From the NCBI GenBank assembly GCA_030581615.1, contig JAKTTT010000039.1:149234-213233 (forward strand): DNA of 64,000 nucleotides, in the 5' to 3' direction. Below the pieces are notes generated by a model, which made no database searches, was not told the DNA's origin, and saw only the letters and a program-made list of their open reading frames with translations. Shown piece by piece: positions 54,923 through 64,000 of this stretch (position 1 is the stretch's first letter; each line of letters opens with the position of its first letter). The position numbers and the translations under genes were made by a program. Source of the DNA: Alloascoidea africana. Taxonomy: Eukaryota > Ascomycota > Alloascoideomycetes > Alloascoideales > Alloascoideaceae.

Positions 54923-55075
54923 TTAGAATCTGAACTCACCACACTTTTCCCCACTACACTGCGAAACTATTGTTTTAGATTGCTTATACAGCGGAGACAA
55001 AACTTTAGTGATGGTCCGGTATCCCACTCTTTGAACCTGATGAATGAAAGGTTTTTGTACGCCGGTGGACATAGA
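54923..55075 (-). pseudogene. Relic of the secreted-protein family
   Basis: On the minus strand, about 50 codons open between stops read VGYRTITKVLSPLY and SQCSGEKC, which align with VGYRAITEVRSPLR..LTQCNAG of the copy at 60.2 kb and with VEYQTTTKVRAPLG..LTQCEAG of the intact gene at 55.9 kb. Stops follow immediately. Third family member, strongly decayed and in opposite orientation. Confidence 0.6.
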
Positions 55076-55155
55076 AAAAAAAAATAGGAAGGTTAATTTT
55101 CTAAGTGATTAAACAAAGATAGGGGAAATAACAGGAGCCAGTATTCTGAGAGTAA

Positions 55156-55422
55156 CTAAACCGTTACTGATAATTCATAACCGTTATTATAACAATGATC
55201 AAATCTTGCAGAAATTTTATATTTATGGCCTTTTTTAATTTTGGCAGAATGATGACGCTTTGTATAATTGAAATCTTTAACCCAAATACCATTGTTCTCT
55301 GCTAAAAAAAAAACAAGGTATTCCTGTCTACATGATAGAAGCCCCGAAAATAAGGTTTTTTTATGACAGGTGAACAACAAAGGGACTCCGAGAAGCCCAT
55401 TGAATGATAAAACAACGAACAT
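55156..55422 (-). CDS. Candidate 88-residue secreted peptide, unknown
   Basis: From ATG 55422 the frame gives 88 residues. The first 20 (MFVVLSFNGLLGVPLLFTCH) look like a signal peptide or anchor. The rest is basic (many Lys, His), has two or three Cys, and an alternation suggesting beta strands (YLVFFLAENNGIWVKDFNY..YKISARF). No family recognised. It is divergent from the 388-residue secreted gene, with 434 bp between starts. The length is short enough for chance in AT-rich DNA, so low confidence. Confidence 0.3.
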   Translation of the reverse strand: MFVVLSFNGLLGVPLLFTCHKKTLFSGLLSCRQEYLVFFLAENNGIWVKDFNYTKRHHSAKIKKGHKYKISARFDHCYNNGYELSVTV

Positions 55423-55856
55423 TACAATAAAGTTCCATCTATTACTTGATGTCCAGAATACTTTTGGAAACTTATCAGGGTTTTTTGTTCTTTTACACAA
55501 TGATTTCTTCCATCATCACGATATAACTCTAATGTTAGGAGAAAACCTTAATACTTCATTCAAAAAGTGACAGTGAAAGAATTATCACAAATTATGTTTA
55601 AAACCAAGAAATCTACGGAGTTTATTGAGTTAGAGTGATTTATTTACAATGAAATATCTATTCTTTGTCTTTACAGAAACCCAAATTCACAACTTTTTTC
55701 ATTAAGACAAAAAACATTTGTTGAAGATTGTGAATATAAAAGGAGCCACTATTACCCAAGGAAAAGAAGGGGAAAAAAAGCTTTATCTTTTTCTCACTAG
55801 TCTTTCTCTACTTTTCTACTTGTTTTTCAATACTTGTTGCATTTTACAACTAAAAG

Positions 55857-57023
55857 ATGAATCTTCGAATCTTTCTCCCGATAGCGCTTGCCATTTTTTC
55901 GGCCGTCAAGAGAGTCGAGGTCCCTGGACTATACTGCAAGGTCTTCTCGGATGATGCACTTTGTCAGATTGAAGAGCCTTTTTTTGACCAGGCATGTGCC
56001 CCTATCGGTGACTGGGACCTCCCCTTTTCCGGCTTCAAGGTGGAATACCAAACCACCACGAAGGTTCGGGCTCCTCTGGGAAGCTTGGAGGAGGGTGTGG
56101 TGCTCACACAATGCGAGGCAGGTCGGGTGGTTTCCGAGATGTCTTTCGGAAATATCACTCTGGAAGACATGTGGGCAACGCCCATCTGCGATAATACGCA
56201 GGACCCACCGATCTGCTATTCCATGGCCCGAGATAAAGGCCAGGTACTCAGATTGGCACCTTTTTTCAAAAAAGAGGTACAACTAGGAGGAATCTTTGAG
56301 TGCAAGGCTGATGCCTCCAAGAATATGGAGGCCAGCCAGTGCTCGAGGGATACCTCGATCCCTCTGGTTCCACTGTATCCAGCTTCTCCTTCAGATCGAC
56401 GGATGGAGCTGAAGTTTTTGGTGGATACAGTAGTGGTAGAACATATACCACTGTATTATTCCCATGACCTCATCTTTGATGAGGTCCCGAAATCTCTGAA
56501 GAAAGAGTGGAGTGATGGGCTCGTCTCGGACGAGTCCTACACGTACAAGTCCGTTTCCGCTTACACACTCAAAGAGAAAAATCGGGCCCTTTCAAAGCTT
56601 GATGAACGTTTGACAGCCTCTGCCGTCAAAGCCGTCCAAAGGATTATTTCGAGTTTGCCAGCTGCTCTTCAACGGTCTGGACAGGCAGGGACACTCGCTT
56701 GGCAGACAATTGTAAGGCTTACGAATATGCTGGTAAGACTGCTGATCCGATGGTTGATACCAATACCGGTACCGCTACCGATACCAGAGCTTCCACTTCC
56801 ATTACCGATTCCTCCTACCTGGCCACAGTATCTTTTGGGAATGGCCGAGTATAACGAAACGTGTCCAAGCATCTTGGAAGAGAAAGATATCTACGAGCGT
56901 CTCACTGTGAGTTTGGAGATGGACCCAGAAGACTTTGATGAGATTGTGGAACTGTTTGAGGAGCGGGATAAAGCCATTATTGCTAGTATTGTGAAGGAGC
57001 AAGACCAAATCGCATTGTTCTAG
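55857..57023 (+). CDS. Secreted cysteine-containing protein of an unrecognised, locally duplicated family
   Basis: 388 residues, intact. Residues 1-16 form a signal peptide; Lys18-Arg19 right after is a possible Kex2 site. About ten Cys fall in residues 20-180 plus one at about 339 (ETCPS). N-glycosylation sequons occur at FGNITLED and YNETCPS. A charged repeat-like segment (LKKEWSDGLVSDESYTYKSV, about 218-237) is the part best kept in the relatives. A helix (about 262-300) leads to a very Pro-rich hydrophobic stretch, IPIPVPLPIPELPLPLPIPP, at about 301-320. The tail is acidic. A TATA-like ATATAAAAG lies about 120 bp upstream. I recognise no family. Subtelomeric position and nearby broken copies fit a fast-evolving surface or secreted function; a secreted antagonistic role would be speculation. 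Confidence 0.8.
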   Translation: MNLRIFLPIALAIFSAVKRVEVPGLYCKVFSDDALCQIEEPFFDQACAPIGDWDLPFSGFKVEYQTTTKVRAPLGSLEEGVVLTQCEAGRVVSEMSFGNITLEDMWATPICDNTQDPPICYSMARDKGQVLRLAPFFKKEVQLGGIFECKADASKNMEASQCSRDTSIPLVPLYPASPSDRRMELKFLVDTVVVEHIPLYYSHDLIFDEVPKSLKKEWSDGLVSDESYTYKSVSAYTLKEKNRALSKLDERLTASAVKAVQRIISSLPAALQRSGQAGTLAWQTIVRLTNMLVRLLIRWLIPIPVPLPIPELPLPLPIPPTWPQYLLGMAEYNETCPSILEEKDIYERLTVSLEMDPEDFDEIVELFEERDKAIIASIVKEQDQIALF

Positions 57024-57599
57024 TTATTGAATTTTGTTTTATTGATTGTGTTTTAGAAATTGATTTTGTGTAAAAAAAACAGAAAATGACATTTCATAGT
57101 GAATTTTGAATTTTAATTAATATCACATCTAAGTCGATACTTATCTTGGTAGGCATTGATGTTTTGCAAAACATCATGAATGGATAGATCATTTATTATG
57201 ATTGAAACAACTATCTGAGAATTTTGTTTTTGCTATAGTTTCAATTTCGTTATATAGCATTGCTTGACTTCAACAGTGAAGTAAGCAAAATCGAGGAAAA
57301 GTCTATTCATAATGCAGTTATACTAATTTGTTGTTATATTGAGATATTCTTAGACCAGAGGTGACAAAGTTCTATTACCATTTTACTCTGTTTTGTAATC
57401 CCAATCAGAAAAAGATTCAGGTTTTTCCAACCAGAATCAGATACTCTTTTCATACTTAAAACCTCCCAAATTTTAAAATGCAAAAGTGGAACTCGACCCT
57501 CCTCTGGCAGATAGACAGATGAATAAATCAGCAACGGAAACCAAACCAAGTTCAAAAATGGTCCATACGTAAAGTACACACAAAAAGTCCGAGAAGATA
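57024..57599. other. Convergent intergenic, no gene seen
   Basis: 576 bp, AT-rich, between the secreted-protein stop and the PEX8 stop. The frame at 57334-57636 overlaps the PEX8 end in another frame and looks non-coding. Confidence 0.4.
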
Positions 57600-59762
57600 T
57601 CATAATTTGGAGCCACCCATGTTTCGATACCACCATTTAACACCAACGTTTGCACGATGCATATCAAATTTGCCCGAAATTGTTCTCCATAATTCCTCTT
57701 TCACAAACTCAATCTCCTGTTTGTTCAGTAACTTGTTGCTACTACTATTATTATTACTACCACCGTTGGTTGACACCAGTAACCAGTACTTGTCCAGCCA
57801 ACTGTTCAATTCGCGCGGGTCTGAGTAACAAAGAGCATTTATAAGGCCTCCTGCAATAGCAGCACGAATAGTTGGTGGTTCCAGGATTTTCTCATCACCA
57901 GAACCAGGTCTATACATTGCAGATGGATTTGGTTTTGTTCTTGGAATCAGAACAGTCACCTCTGGACCCGACGTTGCCCTTGCGTAGAGCGTTTGGAAGT
58001 AAAAATCACAAAGACTCGGATTTATCTGGGAGATTGGGGAAGGTGGATATATTGCCTTTGCGATTGATTCCAAAGCGAGAATGAACTGATCCGAGGAGAG
58101 AACACTAGGGAACAACTCGAGAACCGTTTGCAGGTAATCAGGGATAAGTTTTGCATTTACCTGTGCGTTTTTGACACATGAGAAAGAGGCAAGAATGACG
58201 GAGTGAGCAGACTCAATTATGGGTCGTAGCACTGACATGTCAAGCTTTGATCCCTGAGAAGGTCGAAGCAAAGAGTTTGCAAGTGGGAGAATCTGGAAAT
58301 CGACAAATTCCTGGTCTGCAATTTGCACAAGGTGTTCAAAATAATCAAGAACAAAAACGAGTTTTGCACGTTCAATAGGGCTCGCCTTTAAAGTTTCAGC
58401 TGTTGCCGCTGTAGAAATCTCGGATCCCATGTTTATCAGGCAGTTGTTTGCAATCATACGACCCAAATTTTCAGCAGACGGGGTCGAAGTTTCCAAAAGT
58501 CCATCAAGTGCAGTAAAGTAGACAAAATTGTAAGCGGAAAACCCGGCGGTATCTATTTTATGAACGATGAAATGTAGATGGAAAAGGGATTGGAGAATTG
58601 TGAGGTAGAACCGGGGGAAGACTTGGAATACCAGGTTTCGACTTGAATGTAAGGAAAAGGACACATACCCTTTGAAGAGTATCATGAGGGAGAATACAGT
58701 CAGTTATAGTAAGTGCCACAGGTCTTGATTCGATTCAAAAGTCTGTGGATTCTGACGATGGAAAGTGGAAGAGATAAACTCCAAATCTTCAGTGAAGGAC
58801 AACAATCTCGTTAGAGACTCATCCATTTCATCAAAGTAGGAGTTGGAGCCCAGAATACAGTGCTGGATCAAAAACGATAGAGAGCTTAGGTTTGCCAAAA
58901 CGGGGGTTTCAAGTCGAGCTTTTAGTTTTTGAGGAATTGCTGATTCCCGGATGACAAACCCGCCGTTGAAACCGAATTTCGCAATGAATACTAACTCAAC
59001 CAACTCGGGAAGAATCTGTTTCAGAGGCATTCGCTTCACAGCATTACTTGATAACCTTGTGAAACATGATCCGAGACCCAAAAGTGAGACAGCGGAAACC
59101 AAATATGTTGTTCGGGTTTGAAAAATTTGAATAACAGAATCTAACAAGAGCGTTTCAAAACCTGAGATAGAATCTTTAATCGAGCGTGTCAAATTCAACT
59201 TTGACGGAGTTTCAGAAATCAGGATTCCTGCAATTGCAGAACATCTTCTATAAGGTTGCGAGACCAAATTGATTCCTCGAAGAACGGCTTTGTAAAAAAT
59301 AGTTGTTGGAAGAGTAGGCTCCGAGATAAGATTTTTCCTGTTGAAAGCGGCTCTAAATGCTTCTGTTACGATTTGGGCCGTATTTACTAAAATATCATCA
59401 TGCTCTTTCAAAACGTTGTTGCTTAAAAGTACTTGCTGTGTCAAGAGGGCCACATTCATTTCATTTTTCAACATGGGGAGTGTATAGACAAACATTTGTA
59501 ATAGACTAAATTTCAAAGGAAGTTAGTGCCAACACTTTCAACTAGACTTATCATTTCTAAAAATTGAGCAAACCGTGCCTACGTTTTGGAAGAGAGTGAT
59601 GTTTGCGGGTTTGCCAATTCCAACAACAGGATATCGATCTGTAGTTAGGTTGGGATAATGGTGGCTTGACCCGTTGCCATAAACGAGTTTTGAGGAAACA
59701 GATCTGTTTCTCTCGGCTGAGCGCCAGGCCATTTCTCGTCCCTGTAGTCCCAGATTATACAT
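57600..59762 (-). CDS. PEX8: Peroxin 8, exon structure unresolved
   Basis: Three open stretches in the same frame (59762-59541, 59516-58707, 58703-57600) together cover about 700 codons. The end is KWWYRNMGG followed by SKL, a peroxisomal targeting signal type 1, and the blocks SLFHLHFIVHKIDTAGFSAY, ELW and WWY match Pex8. Pex8 is an intraperoxisomal peripheral membrane protein linking docking and RING complexes during matrix import. Stops interrupt the frame at 59540 (TGA) and 58706 (TAA). The first can be removed by a 42-nt intron (donor GTCTAG, branch CACTAAC, acceptor TTTAG). The second is harder: a GTATGT at about 58671 and a shifted frame reading LTITDCILPHDTLQ suggest one or two short introns. 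A disabled gene is also possible. Confidence 0.8.
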
Positions 59763-60218
59763 TTGAGGAGATCAAAAAAGTGACTCAATTTTCGCAACTG
59801 ATCGATTATTCAAACTCGGATATACAAAATACAGATATCTGGGGATAATTATGAGTAGTATGGTACAGCTGGCAGATTGGCCTTGTGATTAAGTCAAGCA
59901 CATGTCAGGTATTAACTGCGAAGTCTATAGGAGAGGTAACTGAACCGCATGAATTGGCTAATTGACTTGTGTTTTTATAGTAAGTGGTTCTCATAGTAGA
60001 GGTATGATAACTAACCTTCGTATTTTCTAAGAGAAGCGGGAAAGTCATCGATTGGCGTTACCCTGCATATTTCCAGAGAAAGCATATAAAAGACGTTCAA
60101 CTCATCACAAGATCTTTGTAACTTCTACACCACCCAATTGAACTTCTTTTTTGGCGCTAATCTCATCCTTTGGTCGGTTTTCTTCACCCCTGAATAACTT
60201 TCTGGGGGTCTGAGTTGT
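59763..60218. promoter_or_regulatory. Intergenic, PEX8 promoter and upstream region of the broken secreted gene
   Basis: 456 bp. CATATAAAAG at about 60083-60092 is a TATA box suited to the copy starting near 60219, suggesting the promoter of the broken gene survives. Otherwise nothing recognised. Confidence 0.45.
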
Positions 60219-60905
60219 ATGAATGGAGCAGTACACAGGCCCTCTATTGAAGTGTTCCTAAGCGCCAAGACCTACTACACGGCGATGTTGTTGTCCAAGC
60301 TTCAGGTAGGCTACCGGGCCATCACTGAGGTTCGGTCTCCTCTTAGGAGCCTGGATGAGAACGCCCTGCTTACACAGTGTAACGCGGGAAGTGTGGCTAT
60401 GGAAAGGTCGATTGGAATCATTTCTCTGGAAGGCATGTGGTGCGCTCCAGTCTGCGATACGACTCTGGACCCCAGGGATGCTTTTCAAAGGCCCGAGAAT
60501 ACGACCTGGTGACATAAAGGTTGTAGAGAGTGTCCCGCTCTTCTACTCCCATGACACGGTCATGGACGAGGTTACTGTGCCTCTCAAAGAAGAGTGGAAC
60601 GATGGACTGGTGTCAGACAAGTCGTATACATTCAAATCGGTAGCGGTCAATACTCTAAAAAAGAAAACCCAGGCCCTATCGAAGATTGATTTGCGTCTCG
60701 CTGTGATCTTTGGCGGCCGAGGCTGTCAAACGTTCATCAAGCTTTGAGAGGGCCCGATTTTTCTCTTTGAGAGTGTAGGCCGAAACGGACTTGAACGTGT
60801 AGGACTCATCCGACACGAGCCCATCGCTCCACTCTTCTTTGAGAGGCAGTAGTAGTCCCATGACCTTATCTTTGACGAGGTTCCTGTGCCTCTCAAAGAA
60901 GAGTC
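60219..60905 (+). pseudogene. Broken second copy of the secreted-protein family
   Basis: Relative of the intact gene at 55.9 kb. The first part (VGYRAITEVRSPLRSLDE, LLTQCNAG, GMWCAPVCDTT) aligns with residues about 60-120 of the intact product, then ends in a stop after ENTTW. A frame change and a large deletion follow; the next part (VPLFYSHDTVMDEV, EEWNDGLVSDKSYTFKSVAV) matches residues about 198-237. From about 60735 to 60847 the same segment recurs on the minus strand, and at 60856-60905 it recurs on the plus strand (SHDLIFDEVP). The signal peptide region is missing or unrecognisable. Not functional as it stands. Confidence 0.8.
60581..60847. repeat. Imperfect inverted duplication inside the broken gene
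   Basis: Plus-strand arm about 60581-60670 and minus-strand arm about 60735-60847 encode the same segment (VPLKEEW.DGLVSD.SYTFKS). The minus arm is closer to the intact gene (ALSKLDERLTASA) than the plus arm, so it was probably copied from another family member rather than by a simple local fold-back. Confidence 0.75.
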
Positions 60906-61416
60906 CCTCGATACCTCTGGTGCCAATTTTTTCAGCTTCTCCACGGCAAAATAATTGGATCTCTTATTGCCATAGAAAGTGATCACGAACATCATCAAAT
61001 CAATGGCTTCCGAAGCCGAGTCAATAGTTATTCTTTTTTGTTTTTTTGAACAACCATTACAATCCAATTTTTCTAGTTACATATTTACTTTTTCTAGTTT
61101 GCAATGCTGGGGGAGTTTAGTTTAGAAAATAAGTTGAATCTTTAAGCGCCAGGTGTTGTGTGTAGGCCGAGCGGATAATAAGTACTTTTCTGAGCATTGA
61201 ATCAATTTTGTGCACGGGTTAAAATGGTTAATATGAAACAATTTTCTGTCGTCGGTTTCTTTCAGCAGAAGATATCCTCTAGTATTTCAATTAGTCTTGT
61301 AACCGGTCATTATTAATAGCAAAATGAGTTTCTATTTGCTCGAAACATTGTTGAAGAATGAGTTATGATTGGTCTTCATAAATGGCTGACCAAAAGAAAA
61401 GTAGGCTCAAGACCAA
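60906..61416. other. Intergenic, no gene seen
   Basis: 511 bp of AT-rich DNA between the broken secreted gene and the transposase-like relic. Nothing recognised. Confidence 0.35.
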
Positions 61417-61790
61417 GTGCAATATAGTAGATATGTAGGAGCTATGGGAAAGTCGGGTTTGATAGTAAAAAAGCCAAAGGAGGGAAGAACACCAAGGCTC
61501 TCCTCAGTGGAACCGCAATTCGCGAAAAGCCTTTTTACATCTCAGAACTTAGACAACGCTCTCAAAAATCAAATGTTTTTTGTCAAAAGGATGAACAAAC
61601 GCGTCTCTATCGAATTGATCATAAGAAAATCGAAGCGCCTTAACGTTAAGGATAGTACAAAGCTTTAAAGAACAAAGCAGGAACAGACCAATTGTAGAGC
61701 CATGTTAACCTTTGCATAATCTCACAAAAACTTGGATTTTGGCTATTACGCTTCGGTAGGGGAGTCAAATCCTGTAATAACTAATATGCT
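61417..61790 (+). pseudogene. Possible Tc1/mariner transposase relic, N-terminal half
   Basis: An open stretch to 61668 reads KPKEGRTPRLSS and NKRVSIELIIRKSKRLNV, the style of the GRPRK..S linker and second helix-turn-helix of Tc1 transposases. After the stop, another frame reads RAMLTFA and SHKNLDFG then ESN, like R..RL.FA..H...W...FSDES, containing the first catalytic Asp block, now degraded. Weaker evidence than the C-terminal half at 54.4 kb. Confidence 0.4.
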
Positions 61791-61922
61791 AGTCTAATAA
61801 CCCAGAATATCGTCCCTGTATAATTTGCTCTTCCAAGAATGGCTCATGATCTCAATATATAGAATACACAATGTAACAGCTGAAATCTTAGGATGACGAA
61901 TACAAAAGTTAAGTCATTCAAG

Positions 61923-62089
61923 TATCACACGCAGCGGGAAATGTCGGTCTTAACTGAGCTAAGACCTTCTGAAGGTCGGCTTAGCAATAGCATATATAAA
62001 GACCTCCATATCCCCTTACTTAGAGAAGTAGTTCAATAAGGATTTCTATAATTTGATTGTGATATTAGCTCCCGGCCAATATCATTACA
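61923..62089 (+). repeat. Solo LTR, group B
   Basis: 167 bp, begins TATCACACGCAGCGGG (TG mutated to TA) and ends ATTACA. Shares GACCTTCTGAAGGTC and CATATATAAAGACC with the 54119 copy. No target duplication found, so it is older or recombined. Confidence 0.8.
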
Positions 62090-62313
62090 CTATACATGTC
62101 ATTTAAAAAAAATTGGTAAAATTTTTAGCCGTTCAATAGGTAAATGTATAAAACAGAATAATCTTTGGGAAAGAGAAGAAAACTCAAGTTATCTGATTTC
62201 TTCTGTTGAAGGTTTTGAATTATCTCACTCAAATCCGCAATATCCTGATTCAAAATCTTTAATCTGTCCAACGACGGTAGACATTTCTACTCGTATATCT
62301 TTATTTTAGCTAG

Positions 62314-62479
62314 TGTCACGCGTAGCGGGATATTCCCGTCTCAACTTAGCTAAGCCCTCCCGAAGATTCGACTTAGCAATAGTATATAAAGACATCCATA
62401 TCCCCTTACTTAGAAGAGTAGTTCAATAAGGATTTCTATACTTTGATTTCGATATTAGCTTCACGCCAATATCGCTACA
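62314..62479 (+). repeat. Solo LTR, group A, with 5-bp target duplication
   Basis: 166 bp from TGTCACGCGTAGCGGG to ATCGCTACA, flanked on both sides by GCTAG (62309-62313 and 62480-62484). This is the mark of LTR retrotransposon integration followed by LTR-LTR recombination. It contains GTATATAAAGAC, a likely promoter. Confidence 0.9.
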
Positions 62480-63832
62480 GCTAGCTCTAACAAAAATCAT
62501 TTTTGATTTGCAGAACACAATTTTCATACTACTTTCCAATTGCCACAAACTTTTTTGACTTTGACAACTTCAACATTTTCTCCAATGATTTTTGTTTGTA
62601 GAGATGACTATGTGAATCAATTGTGGGGGAATATATAATCTATTAGTACGTCTCATTCAGATTGTTGATTCTTGGGAAACCAAAAGGGTTATGATTTTTA
62701 AGATTTGGTCAATTGATCAATTGTATCAAACTTGAAAGCACGACGACTGTAATATGTGACAGACATGGTCACATCCTATTTACTTTTATTCACCTAAAAG
62801 TAACCTATTTCCTATTATTATGCTCTTAAACCTCATAGAGCATCATTCAAGAAGATAGGGGCTTCTTGAATGATCATCATGTATAATCTATCGTTAGCAC
62901 AAGTAGAATTACTTAAATAGTGCATTCATTCCTTAGATAGGAAGAACAAGAAATCATATCTACATTCTTCTCCTCGATAAACCTTTCCAATTGACTGATG
63001 TTCACTATCAATACTCTAGCCACACGCTACAACGACAGTTAGATACTTTTCTGCTCACCATAATTTTGTCTACAAAAACATACTTACTGTAGATTTCTCA
63101 ACTGTATCCTTCCTTTCCTGCACTTTTGATGTACAATTTTACATCATCGATCAAAAACTATGTAAGACTTTTTTTATAAAACTTCAAATAAATATGAATA
63201 TGAATGATGCTTTGCGGAACAAATCTAACCTATTTGTAAATGTTACTCGGATTAAACAATGTTTTTTTTCTTGCTCTTCCCAAACCTGCTTCTAAGCATC
63301 TTGTAGTGCTTTAGAAACCTGGATCAACAACCAATTGTTGGATCTGCTTTGCTTACACGTTAACAATAAATTTCTACTCATAACCGTCTAGCACATTTTT
63401 AGTTTTCATTCTTGTCCTTGTGTATTGCCAATACCTTTGTCTGCGGTACTTTGATTTCTTTGAGGGAATATGCGAGTTTGTAAAATGATTTTTGTATTTT
63501 GTAGAAAACTCTAAATCATCTTGGATGGATAATCGGACTTTGTGAATGAGTGAAATAAAACATTAATATAGTCTGTAAACAAATTAATTTCTTGTTTTTG
63601 AGCGTGTGAGGAGGTACAAAACATCTTGATTACTCTAAGATGTTCATCAATTTGTTAAGACAACTGGGAAATCTGACTCATCCTATCACTTTGGTCCATT
63701 GTTAAAAGCATATTCATGTCTAAGATTAGTGATTGGACCTATGAAACTTGAGAGTAGAATATGATTTTTTTGGTTTTTCCTTTTCATGTTTTATCTACTT
63801 ATTGTTTATGGATTCTAGTTTTTTTGAACCCC
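62480..63832. other. Stretch between two inverted LTRs, no gene seen
   Basis: 1353 bp, AT-rich, no long open frame, no retroelement coding piece. It contains a 13-bp inverted repeat (62842-62874) and an imperfect one near 63624-63647 (AACATCTT...AAGATGTT). Confidence 0.4.
62842..62874. repeat. 13-bp perfect inverted repeat
   Basis: Arms ATCATTCAAGAAG (62842-62854) and its exact reverse complement (62862-62874), 7-nt loop. Could be a hairpin terminator-like or a small palindromic scar. Confidence 0.75.
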
Positions 63833-63997
63833 TGTAGTGATATTGGCGTGAAGCTAATATCAAAATCAAAGTATAGAAATCCTTGTTGAACTACCTTCTA
63901 AATAGGGGGATATGGATGTCCTTATATACTATTGCTAAGTCGAATCTTCGGGTGAGCTTAGCTAAGCTGAGACGGGAATATCCCGCTACGCGTGACA
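63833..63997 (-). repeat. Solo LTR or end of an element, group A, minus strand
   Basis: 165 bp, reverse complement of the 62314 copy from TGTCACGCGTAGCGGG to the CACTACA end. It touches the window's right edge, so an element may continue beyond. The left flank (ACCCC) and the three visible right-flank bases (GCC) do not show a duplication. Confidence 0.85.
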
Positions 63998-64000
63998 GCC

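Noticed and set aside
60258-60515. Minus-strand 85-codon frame in the broken secreted copy
   Set aside because: It is antisense to the segment that aligns with the intact gene.
54119-62089. The two group B LTRs as ends of one retrotransposon
   Set aside because: They are 7.8 kb apart in the same orientation, but the DNA between holds PEX8 and the secreted genes, not gag-pol, and no shared target duplication is seen.

Overview
The window looks like nuclear DNA of an ascomycete budding yeast (Saccharomycotina), running from a gene-dense chromosome arm (about 1-53.7 kb) into a repeat-rich, probably subtelomeric end (about 53.7-64 kb). The gene set argues for this: ILM1, SPP41, GLC8, CRZ1, CBK1, NUP2, ELP4, PEX8 and an Ste5/Far1-type scaffold are budding-yeast or fungal genes. 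Unlike Saccharomyces, many genes carry short introns (about 50-90 nt, branch sites like CTAAC). ARL1 has 7 exons, the queuine tRNA-ribosyltransferase 8, OPI10 4, BGL2, TOA1 and ILM1 3 each. I cannot name the species from the sequence; PEX8, the base composition and the intron density would fit a lineage such as the methylotrophic yeasts, but that is a guess.

Layout. 0-5 kb: end of a SIT4-associated protein (SAP) gene, a queuine TGT gene, ELP4 and GLC8. The TGT and ELP4 genes are head to head, 134 bp apart, and both products serve wobble-position-34 tRNA modification; Sit4-SAP is a known regulator of Elongator. 5-11 kb: BGL2 (cell wall GH17), TOA1 (TFIIA), CAR1 (arginase), ARL1 (Golgi GTPase). 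11-12.5 kb: a decayed Ty1/copia reverse transcriptase. 13-21 kb: EXO5, an Ste5/Far1-like RING scaffold, an orphan gene, an esterase and ADE13. 21-30.5 kb: SPP41, CBK1, cysteine dioxygenase and NUP2, all on the minus strand. 32-40 kb: a Pom33/TMEM33 membrane protein, a 1-Cys peroxiredoxin, ILM1, a mitochondrial protein, OPI10 (Hikeshi) and SIL1. 40-53.7 kb: UBR1, a small membrane protein, GLK1, CRZ1 and CAB2.

The last 10 kb differ. They hold PEX8 with an unresolved exon structure, an intact 388-codon gene for a secreted cysteine-containing protein, at least two broken relatives of it (one with an inverted duplication), a candidate 88-residue secreted peptide, four short solo LTRs (166-168 bp, one with a clear 5-bp target duplication), and two pieces that look like halves of a dead Tc1/mariner transposase. 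This is typical turnover at a chromosome end, and the secreted family is the best candidate here for undescribed biology.

Exon boundaries were read by eye and checked by reading frame and by remembered family alignments. In ARL1, QTRT1, CDO1, ILM1, NUP2, OPI10, TOA1, CAR1, BGL2, UBR1 and the esterase the spliced lengths come out as whole codons.
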